Source: an uncultured Opitutaceae bacterium (GTDB lineage Bacteria > Verrucomicrobiota > Verrucomicrobiia > Opitutales > Opitutaceae). Taken from it: 45,832 bases of DNA. Of this stretch, positions 1-8,330 are shown in pieces. Both the position numbers and the translations under genes were made by a program. The notes under the pieces are model-generated. The model ran no database searches. It was not told the origin of the DNA and saw only the letters and a list, made by a program, of their open reading frames with translations. Positions within the stretch are counted from its first letter, which is position 1, and the number at the start of each line of letters is the position of its first letter. Where the stretch lies: assembly GCA_937958045.1 (NCBI GenBank), contig CALFXL010000001.1, positions 1 through 45,832 on the forward strand. Reading direction: 5' to 3'.

Positions 1-1
1 T

Positions 2-196
2 TTCATCGCAGGTGCCACCGCTCCCGCCGGCCGCCGCATGGGCCACGCCGGCGCCATCGTCGGTGGAGCCGAGGACACCGCCGCCGCCAAGATCGCCGTC
101 TTCAAGGAATGCGGCATCGAAGTGGCCGCCACGCCGTCCGACATGGCCGACGCGCTCATCCGCGCAGCCAAGGCCAAGGGCGTCACCCTCAGCTAA
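2..196 (+). CDS. sucD: Succinyl-CoA synthetase alpha subunit, C-terminal end (partial)
   Basis: Only the last 64 codons are in the window; the frame is open from the left edge to a TAA at 194-196. The translation holds the glycine-rich GATAPAGRRMGHAGAI stretch followed by IVGG and a short helical end (AALIRAAKAKG-like), which is typical of the C-terminus of the alpha subunit of succinyl-CoA ligase. This TCA-cycle enzyme makes succinate and ATP or GTP from succinyl-CoA together with SucB/SucC, and the alpha subunit carries the phosphohistidine. The active-site histidine lies in this general part of the family, probably the H of GRRMGHAGAI (inference). sucC is presumably just upstream, outside the window. 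A strong terminator follows. Confidence 0.9.
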   Translation, partial: FIAGATAPAGRRMGHAGAIVGGAEDTAAAKIAVFKECGIEVAATPSDMADALIRAAKAKGVTLS

Positions 197-225
197 GTTT
201 GTATCGAACTTTCGAATACCAATCG

Positions 226-256
226 AAACCCGGCCTTCGCGGCCGGGTTTTTTTTT
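226..256 (+). terminator. Rho-independent terminator after sucD
   Basis: A perfect 10-bp stem, AAACCCGGCC (226-235) with GGCCGGGTTT (241-250), closes a 5-base loop and runs straight into nine T (248-256). It lies 30 bases after the sucD stop. The opposite strand has only three T after the stem, so it is at best a weak terminator for the convergent thi operon ending at 261. Confidence 0.9.
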
Positions 257-260
257 GGAC

Positions 261-1058
261 TCAAAACGAAACCCCATCAAACGCCGGCCCTGTTCCGCCC
301 CATTCCCGCGCTCGTCCCGCGCGCAGTCCTTTCCGCAACAAACGCCTAGCCATGCCAATCGCCGTTTCGAGCGAGTTCCCGCGTGCAATCGCCGTCGTGA
401 TCGCGGCCGACAACACACAGCCCGTGCCATGCGTATTCCGCGTTTGAATACGCTTCGCGGAAAAAACCCGCGCACGTCCGGCATGATCCATCAGCAAATC
501 CCGGCACGTATCGCCCGGGCCGTGTCCGCCTTTGATCAGCACGGCGTTCACGCCGCATTCGAGAATGCGCTGCGCCGCCATCCTTGCTGTAGTTAAACTT
601 TCGATACGGATACCGCTCAACGTCTCCGCTTCCGGCCAATTCGGTGTCACCAGTGTGGCTCGCGGCAAAAGTTTCTTTTTCAACAGGCGAATCCCATCCG
701 CATCGAGAAACCGACTGCCACTCGTCGATCCCATCACCGGATCGATGATCAGGGGCCGCTTCGGATACTCATCAAGCACTCGCGCGATCGTGTGCACCAT
801 CGAAGCGCTCGGTAACAAACCTGTCTTGATCGCAGCGACCGGGAAATCGTCGAGCACCGCACGTAGTTGCGATTCCACTACACGCGGGGACACCGGTTCC
901 CACGCAGCAATGCCACGCGTATTCTGAGCCGTCACGACGGTGATCACCGTCAATGCATAACCACCCAATGCATGAATCGCCCGCGCATCTGTTTGCACGC
1001 CCGCGCCCGCCCCGCTGTCCGACCCCGCGATAGTGAGCACACAAACCGGCCGTTTCAT
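261..1058 (-). CDS. thiD: Hydroxymethylpyrimidine/phosphomethylpyrimidine kinase ThiD
   Basis: 265 residues, ribokinase-like fold. The N-terminus (VLTIAGSDSGAGAGVQTD) and the anion-hole region GTGCVLSAAI near residue 215 are characteristic of ThiD, which phosphorylates HMP and HMP-P to give HMP-PP for thiamin phosphate synthesis. The frame is open further upstream to 1238, but that stretch overlaps thiH and has no family similarity. The ATG at 1058 gives the usual N-terminus (MKRPVCVLTIAG) and leaves a 19-base gap from the thiH stop. It is the last gene of the thi operon. Confidence 0.93.
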   Translation of the reverse strand: MKRPVCVLTIAGSDSGAGAGVQTDARAIHALGGYALTVITVVTAQNTRGIAAWEPVSPRVVESQLRAVLDDFPVAAIKTGLLPSASMVHTIARVLDEYPKRPLIIDPVMGSTSGSRFLDADGIRLLKKKLLPRATLVTPNWPEAETLSGIRIESLTTARMAAQRILECGVNAVLIKGGHGPGDTCRDLLMDHAGRARVFSAKRIQTRNTHGTGCVLSAAITTAIARGNSLETAIGMARRLLRKGLRAGRAREWGGTGPAFDGVSF

Positions 1059-1077
1059 GACTCCAGCGTGTCGTGCT

Positions 1078-2223
1078 CTAGGTAGCATTCGCCAGAGCCG
1101 CGGCGCATCCATCGTAGCTCGCATCCCAGTCTTTCCACACCGGCTCGTAACCTTGCGTCCGCAACATGGCCGCGACTTCCGCGGGCGTTCGCGCATCGTC
1201 GATGGTAAATTGCTCCAACGAGGTTTCGCCACCCGCATAACCGCCGGGATTCGTTCGCGATCCCGCGCTCATGCTCGTGAATCCGAGTTTCACCGCGTGA
1301 TCGCGAAACGTCGCTCTTTCGCGGGTGGACAACGACAACTCCACCTCGGGATTCCACAATCGAAACGCACACACCGTCTGCACCAGGTCACGTTCCGTAA
1401 ATGGCTGCACCGTCGTTTCGCCGCCTTCGTGCGGTCTCAATCGTGGAAACGACAGGCTGTAGCGCGTCTTCCAGTAGTGCTTTTCCAAATACGACAGATG
1501 CAGTCCCGTGAACCACGCATCCGCCCGCCAATCGGCTAATCCATACAAGGCGCCGAGCCCGATCTTCTTCACGCCGGCCCGTCCCAACCGGTCGGGCGTC
1601 TCGAGCCGATAACGCATGTCGGACTTCGGCCCGCGGAGATGATGACGGACATAAACCGGCGCGTCATACGTTTCCTGATACACGAGAACCGCGCTCAATC
1701 CTTGATCTGCCAGACACGCATAATCCTCCGTTTCCATCGGCTGCACTTCCATCGATAGGCTCGAAAAACGCTCACGGAGATACTTCAGCGTATTCACGAG
1801 ATAACTACGTCCGACCGTCCGCGATTCGCCGGTGACCAGAAGCACGTGGTCGAAGCCATGCTGTTTTAGCACGTCCGCCTCCGCCGCGAGTTCATCCGCG
1901 TTAAGCACTTTGCGCGGGATGCGGTTTTGCGCGCTGAATCCGCAATACGTGCAGATGTTCGCGCACACGTTCGAGAGATAAAGCGGCGCGTACAACTGCA
2001 TCGTCCGGCCAAAGCGCTCGATCGTGAGCGCATGGCTTCGCTGCGCCATTTCTTCGAGAAATGGCCGCGCCGCCGGCGACAACAACGCCTGCAAATCATC
2101 CAACGTCAGCGCGGTGCCCGCGCGATCGAGTGCACGCCCCACATCGGCGGCGGTCTTCCGTCTGATCGATTCCGCGATCGCGGAAAAATCCTGACGTGCC
2201 CAAACCTCTGCGAAGCTGTTCAT
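1078..2223 (-). CDS. thiH: 2-iminoacetate synthase ThiH (radical SAM)
   Basis: 381 residues. The radical-SAM cluster motif CxxxCxxC is seen at C87, C91 and C94 (CANICTYCGF), preceded by the APLYLSN segment typical of ThiH. The enzyme cleaves tyrosine to p-cresol and dehydroglycine, which feeds the thiazole ring made by ThiG. Use of ThiH rather than the oxygen-dependent glycine oxidase ThiO means the thiazole route is the one common in anaerobes and facultative bacteria. The ATG overlaps the thiG stop by four bases (ATGA, 2220-2223), suggesting translational coupling. Confidence 0.95.
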   Translation of the reverse strand: MNSFAEVWARQDFSAIAESIRRKTAADVGRALDRAGTALTLDDLQALLSPAARPFLEEMAQRSHALTIERFGRTMQLYAPLYLSNVCANICTYCGFSAQNRIPRKVLNADELAAEADVLKQHGFDHVLLVTGESRTVGRSYLVNTLKYLRERFSSLSMEVQPMETEDYACLADQGLSAVLVYQETYDAPVYVRHHLRGPKSDMRYRLETPDRLGRAGVKKIGLGALYGLADWRADAWFTGLHLSYLEKHYWKTRYSLSFPRLRPHEGGETTVQPFTERDLVQTVCAFRLWNPEVELSLSTRERATFRDHAVKLGFTSMSAGSRTNPGGYAGGETSLEQFTIDDARTPAEVAAMLRTQGYEPVWKDWDASYDGCAAALANAT

Positions 2224-3041
2224 GAAACGTCCGCGGTTTGCTCCTCGCTCGCTGCGAGAAATGCCGTGAGCGGCGAGGTCGCTTCCGCGCGCAGATCCGC
2301 GCTGCGCTGCACAAGGCCCGCCCGATACGCCAGCCGCCCCGCTTCGACCGCGTGTTTAAACGCCAGTCCCATCGCCACCGGATCGCTCGCGGCAGCAATG
2401 GCCGTGTTGACCAACACAGCATCCGCACCGAGCTCCATCGCTTCGGCCGCATGCGACGGCGCGCCGAGTCCCGCATCGATGACGACCGGCACGCGCGCTT
2501 GCGCGATGATGATTTCAAGAAACGCTCGCGACTCTAGTCCGCGATTGCTCCCGATCGGCGCGCCCAGCGGCATCACAGCCGCCGCCCCGGCTTCTTCGAG
2601 CTGTTTGCATAGCACCGGATCCGCATGCACGTACGGCAGCACCACGAAGCCGCGTTTCGCCAGCGCTCTTGTCGCCGCGAGCGTCTCACCCGGATCGGGC
2701 ATGAGGTATTTCGGATCGGGATGTATCTCCAGCTTCACCCAGTTGGTCTCCAACGCCTCGCGCGCGAGCTCGGCCGCCAACACCGCTTCCTGCGCATCGC
2801 GAACACCCGATGTGTTGGGCAACCAATGGCAGCGCGAGCGATCAAGCGCGCGCAAAAGATCGTCGGGCGCGCCATCCGTTCGCACGCGTCGCAGCGCCAC
2901 GGTGACCATCTCCGTTCCCGACGCCTCGACGCTTTGCGCCATCAGGTCCGGCGACGCATATTTTCCGGTTCCGAGAAAGAGCCGTGACGAAAACTCACGG
3001 TCGGCGATCACCAGCGGATCTGCAGATGCATTTGGTTTCAT
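2220..3041 (-). CDS. thiG: Thiazole synthase ThiG
   Basis: 273 residues, TIM-barrel. The N-terminus has FSSRLFLGTGKYASPDLM, where the conserved GTGKY region starts the family signature. The later VLPYVHADPVLCKQLEEAG and DAGLGAPSHAAEAMELGADAVLVNTAIA-type segments are also standard. ThiG condenses deoxyxylulose 5-phosphate, dehydroglycine and the ThiS thiocarboxylate into the thiazole phosphate carboxylate. The start overlaps the thiE stop by four bases (3038-3041), and the stop overlaps the thiH start by four. The extra 8-10 residues before the conserved part are ordinary. Confidence 0.95.
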   Translation of the reverse strand: MKPNASADPLVIADREFSSRLFLGTGKYASPDLMAQSVEASGTEMVTVALRRVRTDGAPDDLLRALDRSRCHWLPNTSGVRDAQEAVLAAELAREALETNWVKLEIHPDPKYLMPDPGETLAATRALAKRGFVVLPYVHADPVLCKQLEEAGAAAVMPLGAPIGSNRGLESRAFLEIIIAQARVPVVIDAGLGAPSHAAEAMELGADAVLVNTAIAAASDPVAMGLAFKHAVEAGRLAYRAGLVQRSADLRAEATSPLTAFLAASEEQTADVS

Positions 3042-3679
3042 CGTGATAAACTCATCCAGGCGTTCGCGATCGCCAGGTAATCGGCGCGCAGGTCTCCGGT
3101 GCGTATCAATGCCGTGGATACGGCCACACCCGTCGCACCGATCTCTTGGGCAACGGGCACGTCCTCCGCGACGATCCCGCCGATCACCCAGGCGGGAATA
3201 CCGTCCAACTGGCGAATCAATTCACGCGCTCCCGCCGGTCCCAACAGCGGCGCAAGGTTCTGTTTCGTGTGCGTGAAACGCCACGGGCCTACTCCGACGT
3301 AATCGAGACAACCGGCGTGCAACACCGCCTGCGCATCGTCGGCATTGTTCACCGTTCCGCCTAAAATCTTCTCCGGGCCCAGCGCCGCTCTCGCATCGCG
3401 CCAATCGCCATCCTTTCGGCCGAGATGAACGCCGTCGGCGTCCACCGCCAGCGCCAGATCGAGACAGTCGTTGATGATGCACAGCGCGCCATGTCGGCGG
3501 CACTCCGCAACGACGGCCGACGCGATGGCGAAGCGTTCCGCTTCGTTGCCGGTTTTCATGCGCAGTTGTATCCACTTCACCCCTACAGCACAGAGTTCGC
3601 GCACCTGCGTCAGGTGGGATCGTGCGGGATCGTCTCGGGTGAGACACATCACCGGGTGTCGCTGATCTTCAGAAAGCAT
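3038..3679 (-). CDS. thiE: Thiamin phosphate synthase ThiE
   Basis: 213 residues from the ATG at 3679. It has the classic ThiE features in order: a RMKTG segment near the N-terminus, NDCLDLALAVDADGVHLGRKDGDW (nucleotide and pyrophosphate binding), an ILGGTVNN-like strand, and YVGVGPWRFTHTK, followed by a WVIGGI strand. It joins HMP-PP to thiazole phosphate to make thiamin phosphate. The frame is open to 3793, but the extra N-terminus is shadow of the upstream gene. The chosen start overlaps the upstream stop by 11 bases. The next gene upstream is a second, divergent member of the same superfamily. This copy keeps the DGVHLG motif and is therefore the better synthase candidate. Confidence 0.92.
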   Translation of the reverse strand: MLSEDQRHPVMCLTRDDPARSHLTQVRELCAVGVKWIQLRMKTGNEAERFAIASAVVAECRRHGALCIINDCLDLALAVDADGVHLGRKDGDWRDARAALGPEKILGGTVNNADDAQAVLHAGCLDYVGVGPWRFTHTKQNLAPLLGPAGARELIRQLDGIPAWVIGGIVAEDVPVAQEIGATGVAVSTALIRTGDLRADYLAIANAWMSLSR

Positions 3680-4316
3680 GATGCGTGATCGCTGATTGGA
3701 TTTCCGTAAACGCGTACACCGGATCCTCCGCCTGCCAGATCGCTCCGAGCGACGCGACGCCATCGAAGCCGAAATCGCGGCAACGCGGCGCATTCGCCGC
3801 CGTCACTCCGCCCAGCGCGATTACCTCCGTGCGCCGCTGCGCCAGCGTCCGCCGCCGCAACAACGCATACAACGACTGCAGGTCCATCGCCGTCGCCGGT
3901 CCGTAGCCATTTTTCGAAATCGATGAAAACACCGGCCCGACCAACACCGCATCATAACGTCCGAGCGCGCGGCGGACCGCCTCGACGCCATGACATGCGC
4001 GACTCGTGAAGCCGCGTTTCTCATCGTGTTGCTCGAACGGAGCCGCCGACGCCGCCGGAGCATCGAGCAACGCCGTGCCGTCGTCGCGCCAGTGTCGCCC
4101 GCCCAGCCCGAGTTCGTCCACCAACGCGTAATGCTGATGCAGCACCAGATGCGGGCGCCACCGTGTCGGAAGTTGTTCGATCCATTTGCGCAGCCGTTCG
4201 TGCGACCAACCCGGCTTGCGCAGATGATAACGCTCCAAACCCGCCGCCATCATCGCCATCAACGCAGGAATCTCCCGCGGATCTTCGTTTTCCGGAGAAA
4301 TAACGATCAGCTTCAT
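3669..4316 (-). CDS. TenI/ThiE-like protein (thiamin phosphate synthase superfamily)
   Basis: 215 residues. It has the ThiE/TenI TIM-barrel pattern: MKLIVISPE at the start, a LERYHLRKPGWSHERL segment, LVLHQHYALVDELGLGGRHW, a FTSRACHG segment, then VLVGPVFSSISKNGYG and VIALGGVTAAN. It lacks the DGVHLG motif of the true ThiE encoded next to it. The overall pattern is like the second ThiE/TenI protein found in thi operons of Bacteroidetes. The likely role is thiazole tautomerase (TenI) or an auxiliary thiamin phosphate synthase; sequence alone does not decide. It begins 21 bases after thiS and overlaps thiE by 11 bases, so it is part of the operon. Confidence 0.8.
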   Translation of the reverse strand: MKLIVISPENEDPREIPALMAMMAAGLERYHLRKPGWSHERLRKWIEQLPTRWRPHLVLHQHYALVDELGLGGRHWRDDGTALLDAPAASAAPFEQHDEKRGFTSRACHGVEAVRRALGRYDAVLVGPVFSSISKNGYGPATAMDLQSLYALLRRRTLAQRRTEVIALGGVTAANAPRCRDFGFDGVASLGAIWQAEDPVYAFTEIQSAITHHAF

Positions 4317-4337
4317 GATGGAAAGTTCGTTTCGTTT

Positions 4338-4541
4338 TCAGCCGCCCTGCGCGGCTTGGATCACGAGCACGCGATCCCCCGGCTCCAGCATTCGCTGTTC
4401 CCAGGTCGCGCGCGGCACCACGGTGCCATTCAAAGATGCGGCCACGCCGCGACGCTCCGACAGTTGCATCGCCGTCATCAACGACGCCAGCGTGGCATTC
4501 TGATCCACATCGATCTCGCGATCGTTCACGGCGATTTTCAT
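4338..4541 (-). CDS. thiS: Sulfur carrier protein ThiS
   Basis: 67 residues, a ubiquitin-like beta-grasp protein ending in the required Gly-Gly (QAAQGG). The C-terminal glycine is adenylated and converted to a thiocarboxylate that donates sulfur to ThiG. The internal AASLNGTVVPR strand is the usual ThiS core. The start overlaps the thiC stop by four bases (4538-4541). No thiF/moeB adenylyltransferase is present in the window, so activation must depend on a gene elsewhere. Confidence 0.95.
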   Translation of the reverse strand: MKIAVNDREIDVDQNATLASLMTAMQLSERRGVAASLNGTVVPRATWEQRMLEPGDRVLVIQAAQGG

Positions 4542-6475
4542 GCGGATTCCTCCGTGGCCAGAACAGCCGAGCGATACTCCGTCGCTTTCTCTTTCATGCC
4601 CGCAACAAGCGCCGTCGATTCATCCAGTCCATGCTGTTCCGCGTAGCGCCGCACTTCGCCGGTGATCTTCATCGAGCAAAACTGCGGTCCGCACATGGAG
4701 CAGAAATGCGCCTGCTTCGCGCTCTCGTGCGGCAAGGTTTCGTCGTGAAACGCGCGCGCCATTTCCGGATCGAGCGCGAGTGCAAACTGATCTTCCCAGC
4801 GAAACTCGAAACGCGCTTTCGAGAGCGCGTTGTCGCGCAGCTGCGCCGCCGGATGTCCTTTTGCGAGGTCCGCGGCGTGCGCGGCGATTTTGTAGGCGAT
4901 AACGCCGGCACGCACGTCGTTCTTGTCGGGCAATCCGAGATGCTCCTTGGGCGTCACGTAACAAAGCATCGCCGTGCCGTACCATCCGATCATCGCCGCA
5001 CCGATCGCGCTCGTGATGTGATCGTAGCCCGGCGCGATGTCGGTGGTCAGCGGACCGAGCGTGTAGAACGGCGCTTCATGACACCACTCGAGCTGCTTTG
5101 TCATGTTCTCCTGTATCAGGTGCATGGGTACATGCCCCGGCCCCTCGTTCATGACTTGCACGCCGTGCTTCCACGCGCGCTCAGTGAGCTCGCCTTGCGT
5201 GCGCAACTCCGCGAATTGCGCGTCGTCGTTGGCATCGGCGATCGAACCGGGACGCAATCCATCGCCGATCGAAACCGAGACATCGTACGCCGCGAGGATT
5301 TCGCAGATCTCGTCCCATTTCGTGTACAAGAAATTCTCGCGATGATGCGCCAAACACCATTTCGCGAGGATCGCGCCGCCGCGCGAAACGATGCCCGTCA
5401 TGCGGCGCGCCGTGAGCGGTATGTACCGCAACAATACACCCGCATGGATCGTGAAATAATCCACGCCCTGCTCCGCCTGCTCGATCAACGTGTCGCGAAA
5501 AACCTCCCACGTGAGTTCTTCAGGACGTCCACCGACTTTTTCCAACGCCTGATAAATCGGCACCGTGCCGAGCGGCACCGGACAATTGCGCAGAATCCAC
5601 TCCCGCGTGCGATGGATATTCTTGCCGGTCGAAAGATCCATGAGCGTGTCGCCGCCCCATTTCACCGACCAGCGCATCTTCTCGACTTCTTCCTCGATCG
5701 ACGAAGCCACGGCGGAGTTGCCGATGTTGGTGTTGATCTTCACGAGAAAATTCCGGCCGATGATCATCGGCTCGAGCTCGGGATGATTGATATTCGCAGG
5801 GATGATCGCGCGCCCACGGGCCACTTCGGAACGCACAAATTCGGGTGTGATCTCGCGCGGGATACTCGCACCAAACGACTGCCCCGCGTGACGATGCGTC
5901 AACGTCCCGCGGGCGCCGCTTTCGATCCCTGTTGCCGGGGAACGCCGCATGTTTTCGCGAATCGCCACAAACTCCATCTCCGGCGTAATCACACCGGCTC
6001 GCGCGTATGCGAGTTGCGTGATCGAGCGGCCTGCGCGCGCCCGCAACACCGACCGACGCGAAAAGGTTTCTTCCATGGCGCCATTTCGCGCGACGCGATG
6101 TGCCTCCGATAAAAATCCGTCGTCCTCCGCACGCGGCGTTCGTCCGGCAATAACCTCCACATCGCCGCGATCACGGATCCACGCTTCTCGGAGCGCAGGT
6201 AATCCGCGACGAACATCGCCATGAAACTCGGGATCCCCCCACGGTCCGGACGTATCGTAAACGCGTATTGGATCATTGAATACATGCGCTCCGTCCGGGA
6301 GGCGCGTCGGTGACAGACTGATCTCGCGCATCGGCACGCGCAGATCCGGGCGCGAGGCCGTGACATACACCCGCCGCGAAGCGGGAAACAAAGGATGCGC
6401 CGAAGGCTGCTCAAGCGAGTCGGCGACGAATGAAGAGTTGGCAGATGACATTGGAGGGAGCTGTTGGTGTTCCAC
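4538..6475 (-). CDS. thiC: Phosphomethylpyrimidine synthase ThiC
   Basis: About 645 residues, the normal length for the long bacterial form. The C-terminal radical-SAM motif CxxCxxxxC is seen at about C592, C595 and C600 (CSMCGPQFC). Internal family landmarks are AREITPEFVRSEVARGRAIIP and MNEGPGHVPMHLIQEN. ThiC rearranges aminoimidazole ribotide to HMP-P. Start choice: a GTG at 6475 lies 8 bases after a GGAGG (6488-6484 on the minus strand), the best spaced Shine-Dalgarno nearby. A TTG at 6481 is too close to it, and the ATG at 6451 has none. It is the first gene of the operon, directly behind the TPP riboswitch. Confidence 0.93.
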   Translation of the reverse strand: MEHQQLPPMSSANSSFVADSLEQPSAHPLFPASRRVYVTASRPDLRVPMREISLSPTRLPDGAHVFNDPIRVYDTSGPWGDPEFHGDVRRGLPALREAWIRDRGDVEVIAGRTPRAEDDGFLSEAHRVARNGAMEETFSRRSVLRARAGRSITQLAYARAGVITPEMEFVAIRENMRRSPATGIESGARGTLTHRHAGQSFGASIPREITPEFVRSEVARGRAIIPANINHPELEPMIIGRNFLVKINTNIGNSAVASSIEEEVEKMRWSVKWGGDTLMDLSTGKNIHRTREWILRNCPVPLGTVPIYQALEKVGGRPEELTWEVFRDTLIEQAEQGVDYFTIHAGVLLRYIPLTARRMTGIVSRGGAILAKWCLAHHRENFLYTKWDEICEILAAYDVSVSIGDGLRPGSIADANDDAQFAELRTQGELTERAWKHGVQVMNEGPGHVPMHLIQENMTKQLEWCHEAPFYTLGPLTTDIAPGYDHITSAIGAAMIGWYGTAMLCYVTPKEHLGLPDKNDVRAGVIAYKIAAHAADLAKGHPAAQLRDNALSKARFEFRWEDQFALALDPEMARAFHDETLPHESAKQAHFCSMCGPQFCSMKITGEVRRYAEQHGLDESTALVAGMKEKATEYRSAVLATEESA

Positions 6476-6509
6476 GCCCAACGCCTCCGGTTGGGTGCAA
6501 GCTCCCTCC
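6453..6509 (-). promoter_or_regulatory. Nested hairpins around the thiC ribosome binding site
   Basis: Two inverted repeats surround the thiC start. The outer one is a perfect 10-bp pair, GGAGGGAGCT read at 6509-6500 and AGCTCCCTCC at 6462-6453 on the minus strand. The inner one is CCCAAC/GTTGGG (6495-6490 and 6482-6477), whose 7-base loop holds the GGAGG Shine-Dalgarno of the GTG start. There is no T-run, so a transcription terminator is unlikely. The arrangement suggests that the riboswitch controls access to the ribosome binding site (inference). Confidence 0.5.
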
Positions 6510-6537
6510 GCGGATGATCCGCGGCTGGCTCCTGTTT

Positions 6538-6622
6538 TCCCTACGGCGGTGTTAAACGCATCAGGTTCGAAGGCTTTAGGAGCGGATCGTGCTCCAATCT
6601 CACCCTGGCGCCCCAGGGTCTC
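6538..6622 (-). promoter_or_regulatory. TPP riboswitch (THI element) upstream of thiC
   Basis: Read on the minus strand, the region runs from GGAGACCCTGGGGCGCCAGG through GTGAGA (6602-6597, for the usual CTGAGA) to CTTCGAACCTGATGCGTTTA, and closes with CGCCGTAGGGA (6548-6538). GAACCTGAT and CGTAGGGA are the two most conserved parts of the TPP aptamer, and the first and last segments pair as P1. It sits about 65 bases before the thiC start. The G in place of C in CTGAGA is the only visible deviation. Bound TPP should repress the whole thi operon. Confidence 0.9.
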
Positions 6623-6770
6623 CTAAACAATTGCGTGCGCACAGAGCTCCCACCGCGGGAGATTTTCAATCGAAAAATTTTCCGAACCGGCCGTTTACCT
6701 CTGAAAAAAAGATAAACACACGCCGCATCCGGCGGCTGTATTCAAAAATCAACTACAGCTGCCACGAAAC

Positions 6771-8171
6771 TCACACGCGCACACACGGAAGCAGCGCGGC
6801 GTCTTGCATGCCGTGAATGATCTTCTTGTCGGGCGGACAGAACGTCGCGAGCGCGCCGCTAAGCACGGGTTTTCCGTCAACGTTGAAATAATACGGGCAG
6901 AGTCGCAGACGACCGTCCACTTCCCGCACGTTTTGCTCGCGATCGTAGATGCGATGCTTCGCGCGACGCGGTTTCCGATATTCTTGCAAGATGTGCAGAT
7001 GCGTCGGCGCGTCTTGGATCGCGAGCTCCACGCCTTGCTGCCACTCCTCGCGCGAGCAATCGCTCCCGAGCACCACGCTGCGCGCGCCCCACGCCGTTTC
7101 ATGGAAACCGCTGATTTTCAGGATGAGATCGCGCTCCTTCTGCGATGCGGACGCGAGTTGAGTCCAATGCGTCAGCGCACGCCCGCCCACCCGCGGTCCG
7201 TCGAGCACGGCGCCCGGCGGGAGCGGCGCAGGATCGACCACCCACGACGCGGGAATGATGCGCCGCAGCAATTTGAGCGTCTTTGCGCTCAGCGCCTCCG
7301 CCCAGTATTCGGCGAGCAAGTGATGATGGAAGAGCGCCAGACCAAGTTTTTCCTCCTGAAAATGCCGCATCGGCGGTGCGATCACGACTTCGCCTGCCTG
7401 CCAGGCTTCGAAGAAGAAATTCGCCGTGCGGATGTTCGCGAGATCGAACAACTCGAAGAAACGATAGATGATATCGATCTTCTCCGGGTTGCCCTCGATG
7501 TCGAAACACAGCGAGCTGCCGAGCGGGAAAATATCCTCCGGATCGAGGCAGAACACGCGTTTGCCCTGACGTTGCAATTCCTCGGCGAGCCAATGCATCT
7601 CGGGCCGATACGTGGCCGCTTCATCGCTCACGACCAGCGCGATCAACGGATTGCGCGTGTCGCTCCGCAGACTCGCGAGCGAATCGTAGAAGCCGCGAAT
7701 CATCGCGTCGCGCGCGCCGAGTATTGAGGAATCGGATACATCGCCGCCGTACAGACGATTGAGAAACGCCGTGAGTCCGATGCCTCCCGGCACGGAATCG
7801 AGTTCCGTCATCACGAAACCCTCGTCCGTCAGCAACAGATCCGGACGCAGCACCGTCGGGTAGGCACCGCGGTTTTTCGGATCGCGCGCGTGGGCGATCA
7901 ACGCGGCGGGTTTGCCGCGATCGAGATATTCGGCGACCCACGGCGCGAGGAGCGGTTTGTTGCGGAGGAGATTTTTTCCCGCGGCCGAACGCAGATAAAG
8001 CGTTTCGAGCGCCTGATGGTACTCGAGGCAGGCGGCGCCGATGGTTTCGAGTTCCTGGACTTGCTCGGCGCTCAACGGCCAGGCCGCCGGCGAAAGTTGC
8101 CAGCTTTTGTCTTCGAACAACGTGTGCGAGTTGAGTGCGGCGCGGATCGTTTCGTAAGCGAGTTCAGCCAT
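6771..8171 (-). CDS. Conserved hypothetical protein, possibly ATP-grasp-like
   Basis: 466 residues from ATG at 8171. I do not recognise the family with certainty. A central stretch, VLRPDLLLTDEGFVMTELDS followed by VPGGIG, resembles the acidic/glycine part of circularly permuted ATP-grasp and glutathionylspermidine-synthase-like proteins (metal-binding E or D residues followed by a GG turn). Other conserved-looking blocks are DPEDIFPLG, a FFELFDLANIRTANFF segment and DLILKISGFHETAWGARSVV near residue 360. The latter looks like a nucleotide-binding strand (LILK) as seen in ATP-grasp folds. No signal peptide or membrane segment is seen. It may be transcribed with the small membrane gene upstream. 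Between its stop and the riboswitch lies a weak GCCGC/GCGGC hairpin followed at a distance by a T-rich run. Confidence 0.6.
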   Translation of the reverse strand: MAELAYETIRAALNSHTLFEDKSWQLSPAAWPLSAEQVQELETIGAACLEYHQALETLYLRSAAGKNLLRNKPLLAPWVAEYLDRGKPAALIAHARDPKNRGAYPTVLRPDLLLTDEGFVMTELDSVPGGIGLTAFLNRLYGGDVSDSSILGARDAMIRGFYDSLASLRSDTRNPLIALVVSDEAATYRPEMHWLAEELQRQGKRVFCLDPEDIFPLGSSLCFDIEGNPEKIDIIYRFFELFDLANIRTANFFFEAWQAGEVVIAPPMRHFQEEKLGLALFHHHLLAEYWAEALSAKTLKLLRRIIPASWVVDPAPLPPGAVLDGPRVGGRALTHWTQLASASQKERDLILKISGFHETAWGARSVVLGSDCSREEWQQGVELAIQDAPTHLHILQEYRKPRRAKHRIYDREQNVREVDGRLRLCPYYFNVDGKPVLSGALATFCPPDKKIIHGMQDAALLPCVRV

Positions 8172-8270
8172 GGACCGGAAAGGAGCCTACAGCTGACCGA
8201 AAGCGCCACCGGCGCAATCTTCGTATGCATTTCTCTGTCAGTTGTTGCGTCCTACCCGCCAACCAGACGC

Positions 8271-8297
8271 AAAAAAGGCGTCCCGTGTAAGGACGCC
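8271..8297 (-). terminator. Rho-independent terminator after the small membrane protein
   Basis: On the minus strand, GGCGTCC (8297-8291) pairs with GGACGCC (8283-8277) over a 7-base loop, followed by TTTTTT (8276-8271). It lies about 34 bases after the stop of the small gene at 8331-8507, so the 6771-8171 gene probably has its own promoter. Confidence 0.85.
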
Positions 8298-8330
8298 GTT
8301 GAGAAAGGGAGAGGCTACGAATCAGAGCGC

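Noticed and set aside
4436..6112. 558-residue plus-strand frame opposite thiC
   Set aside because: Arg/His-rich shadow of thiC; no start signal or motif.
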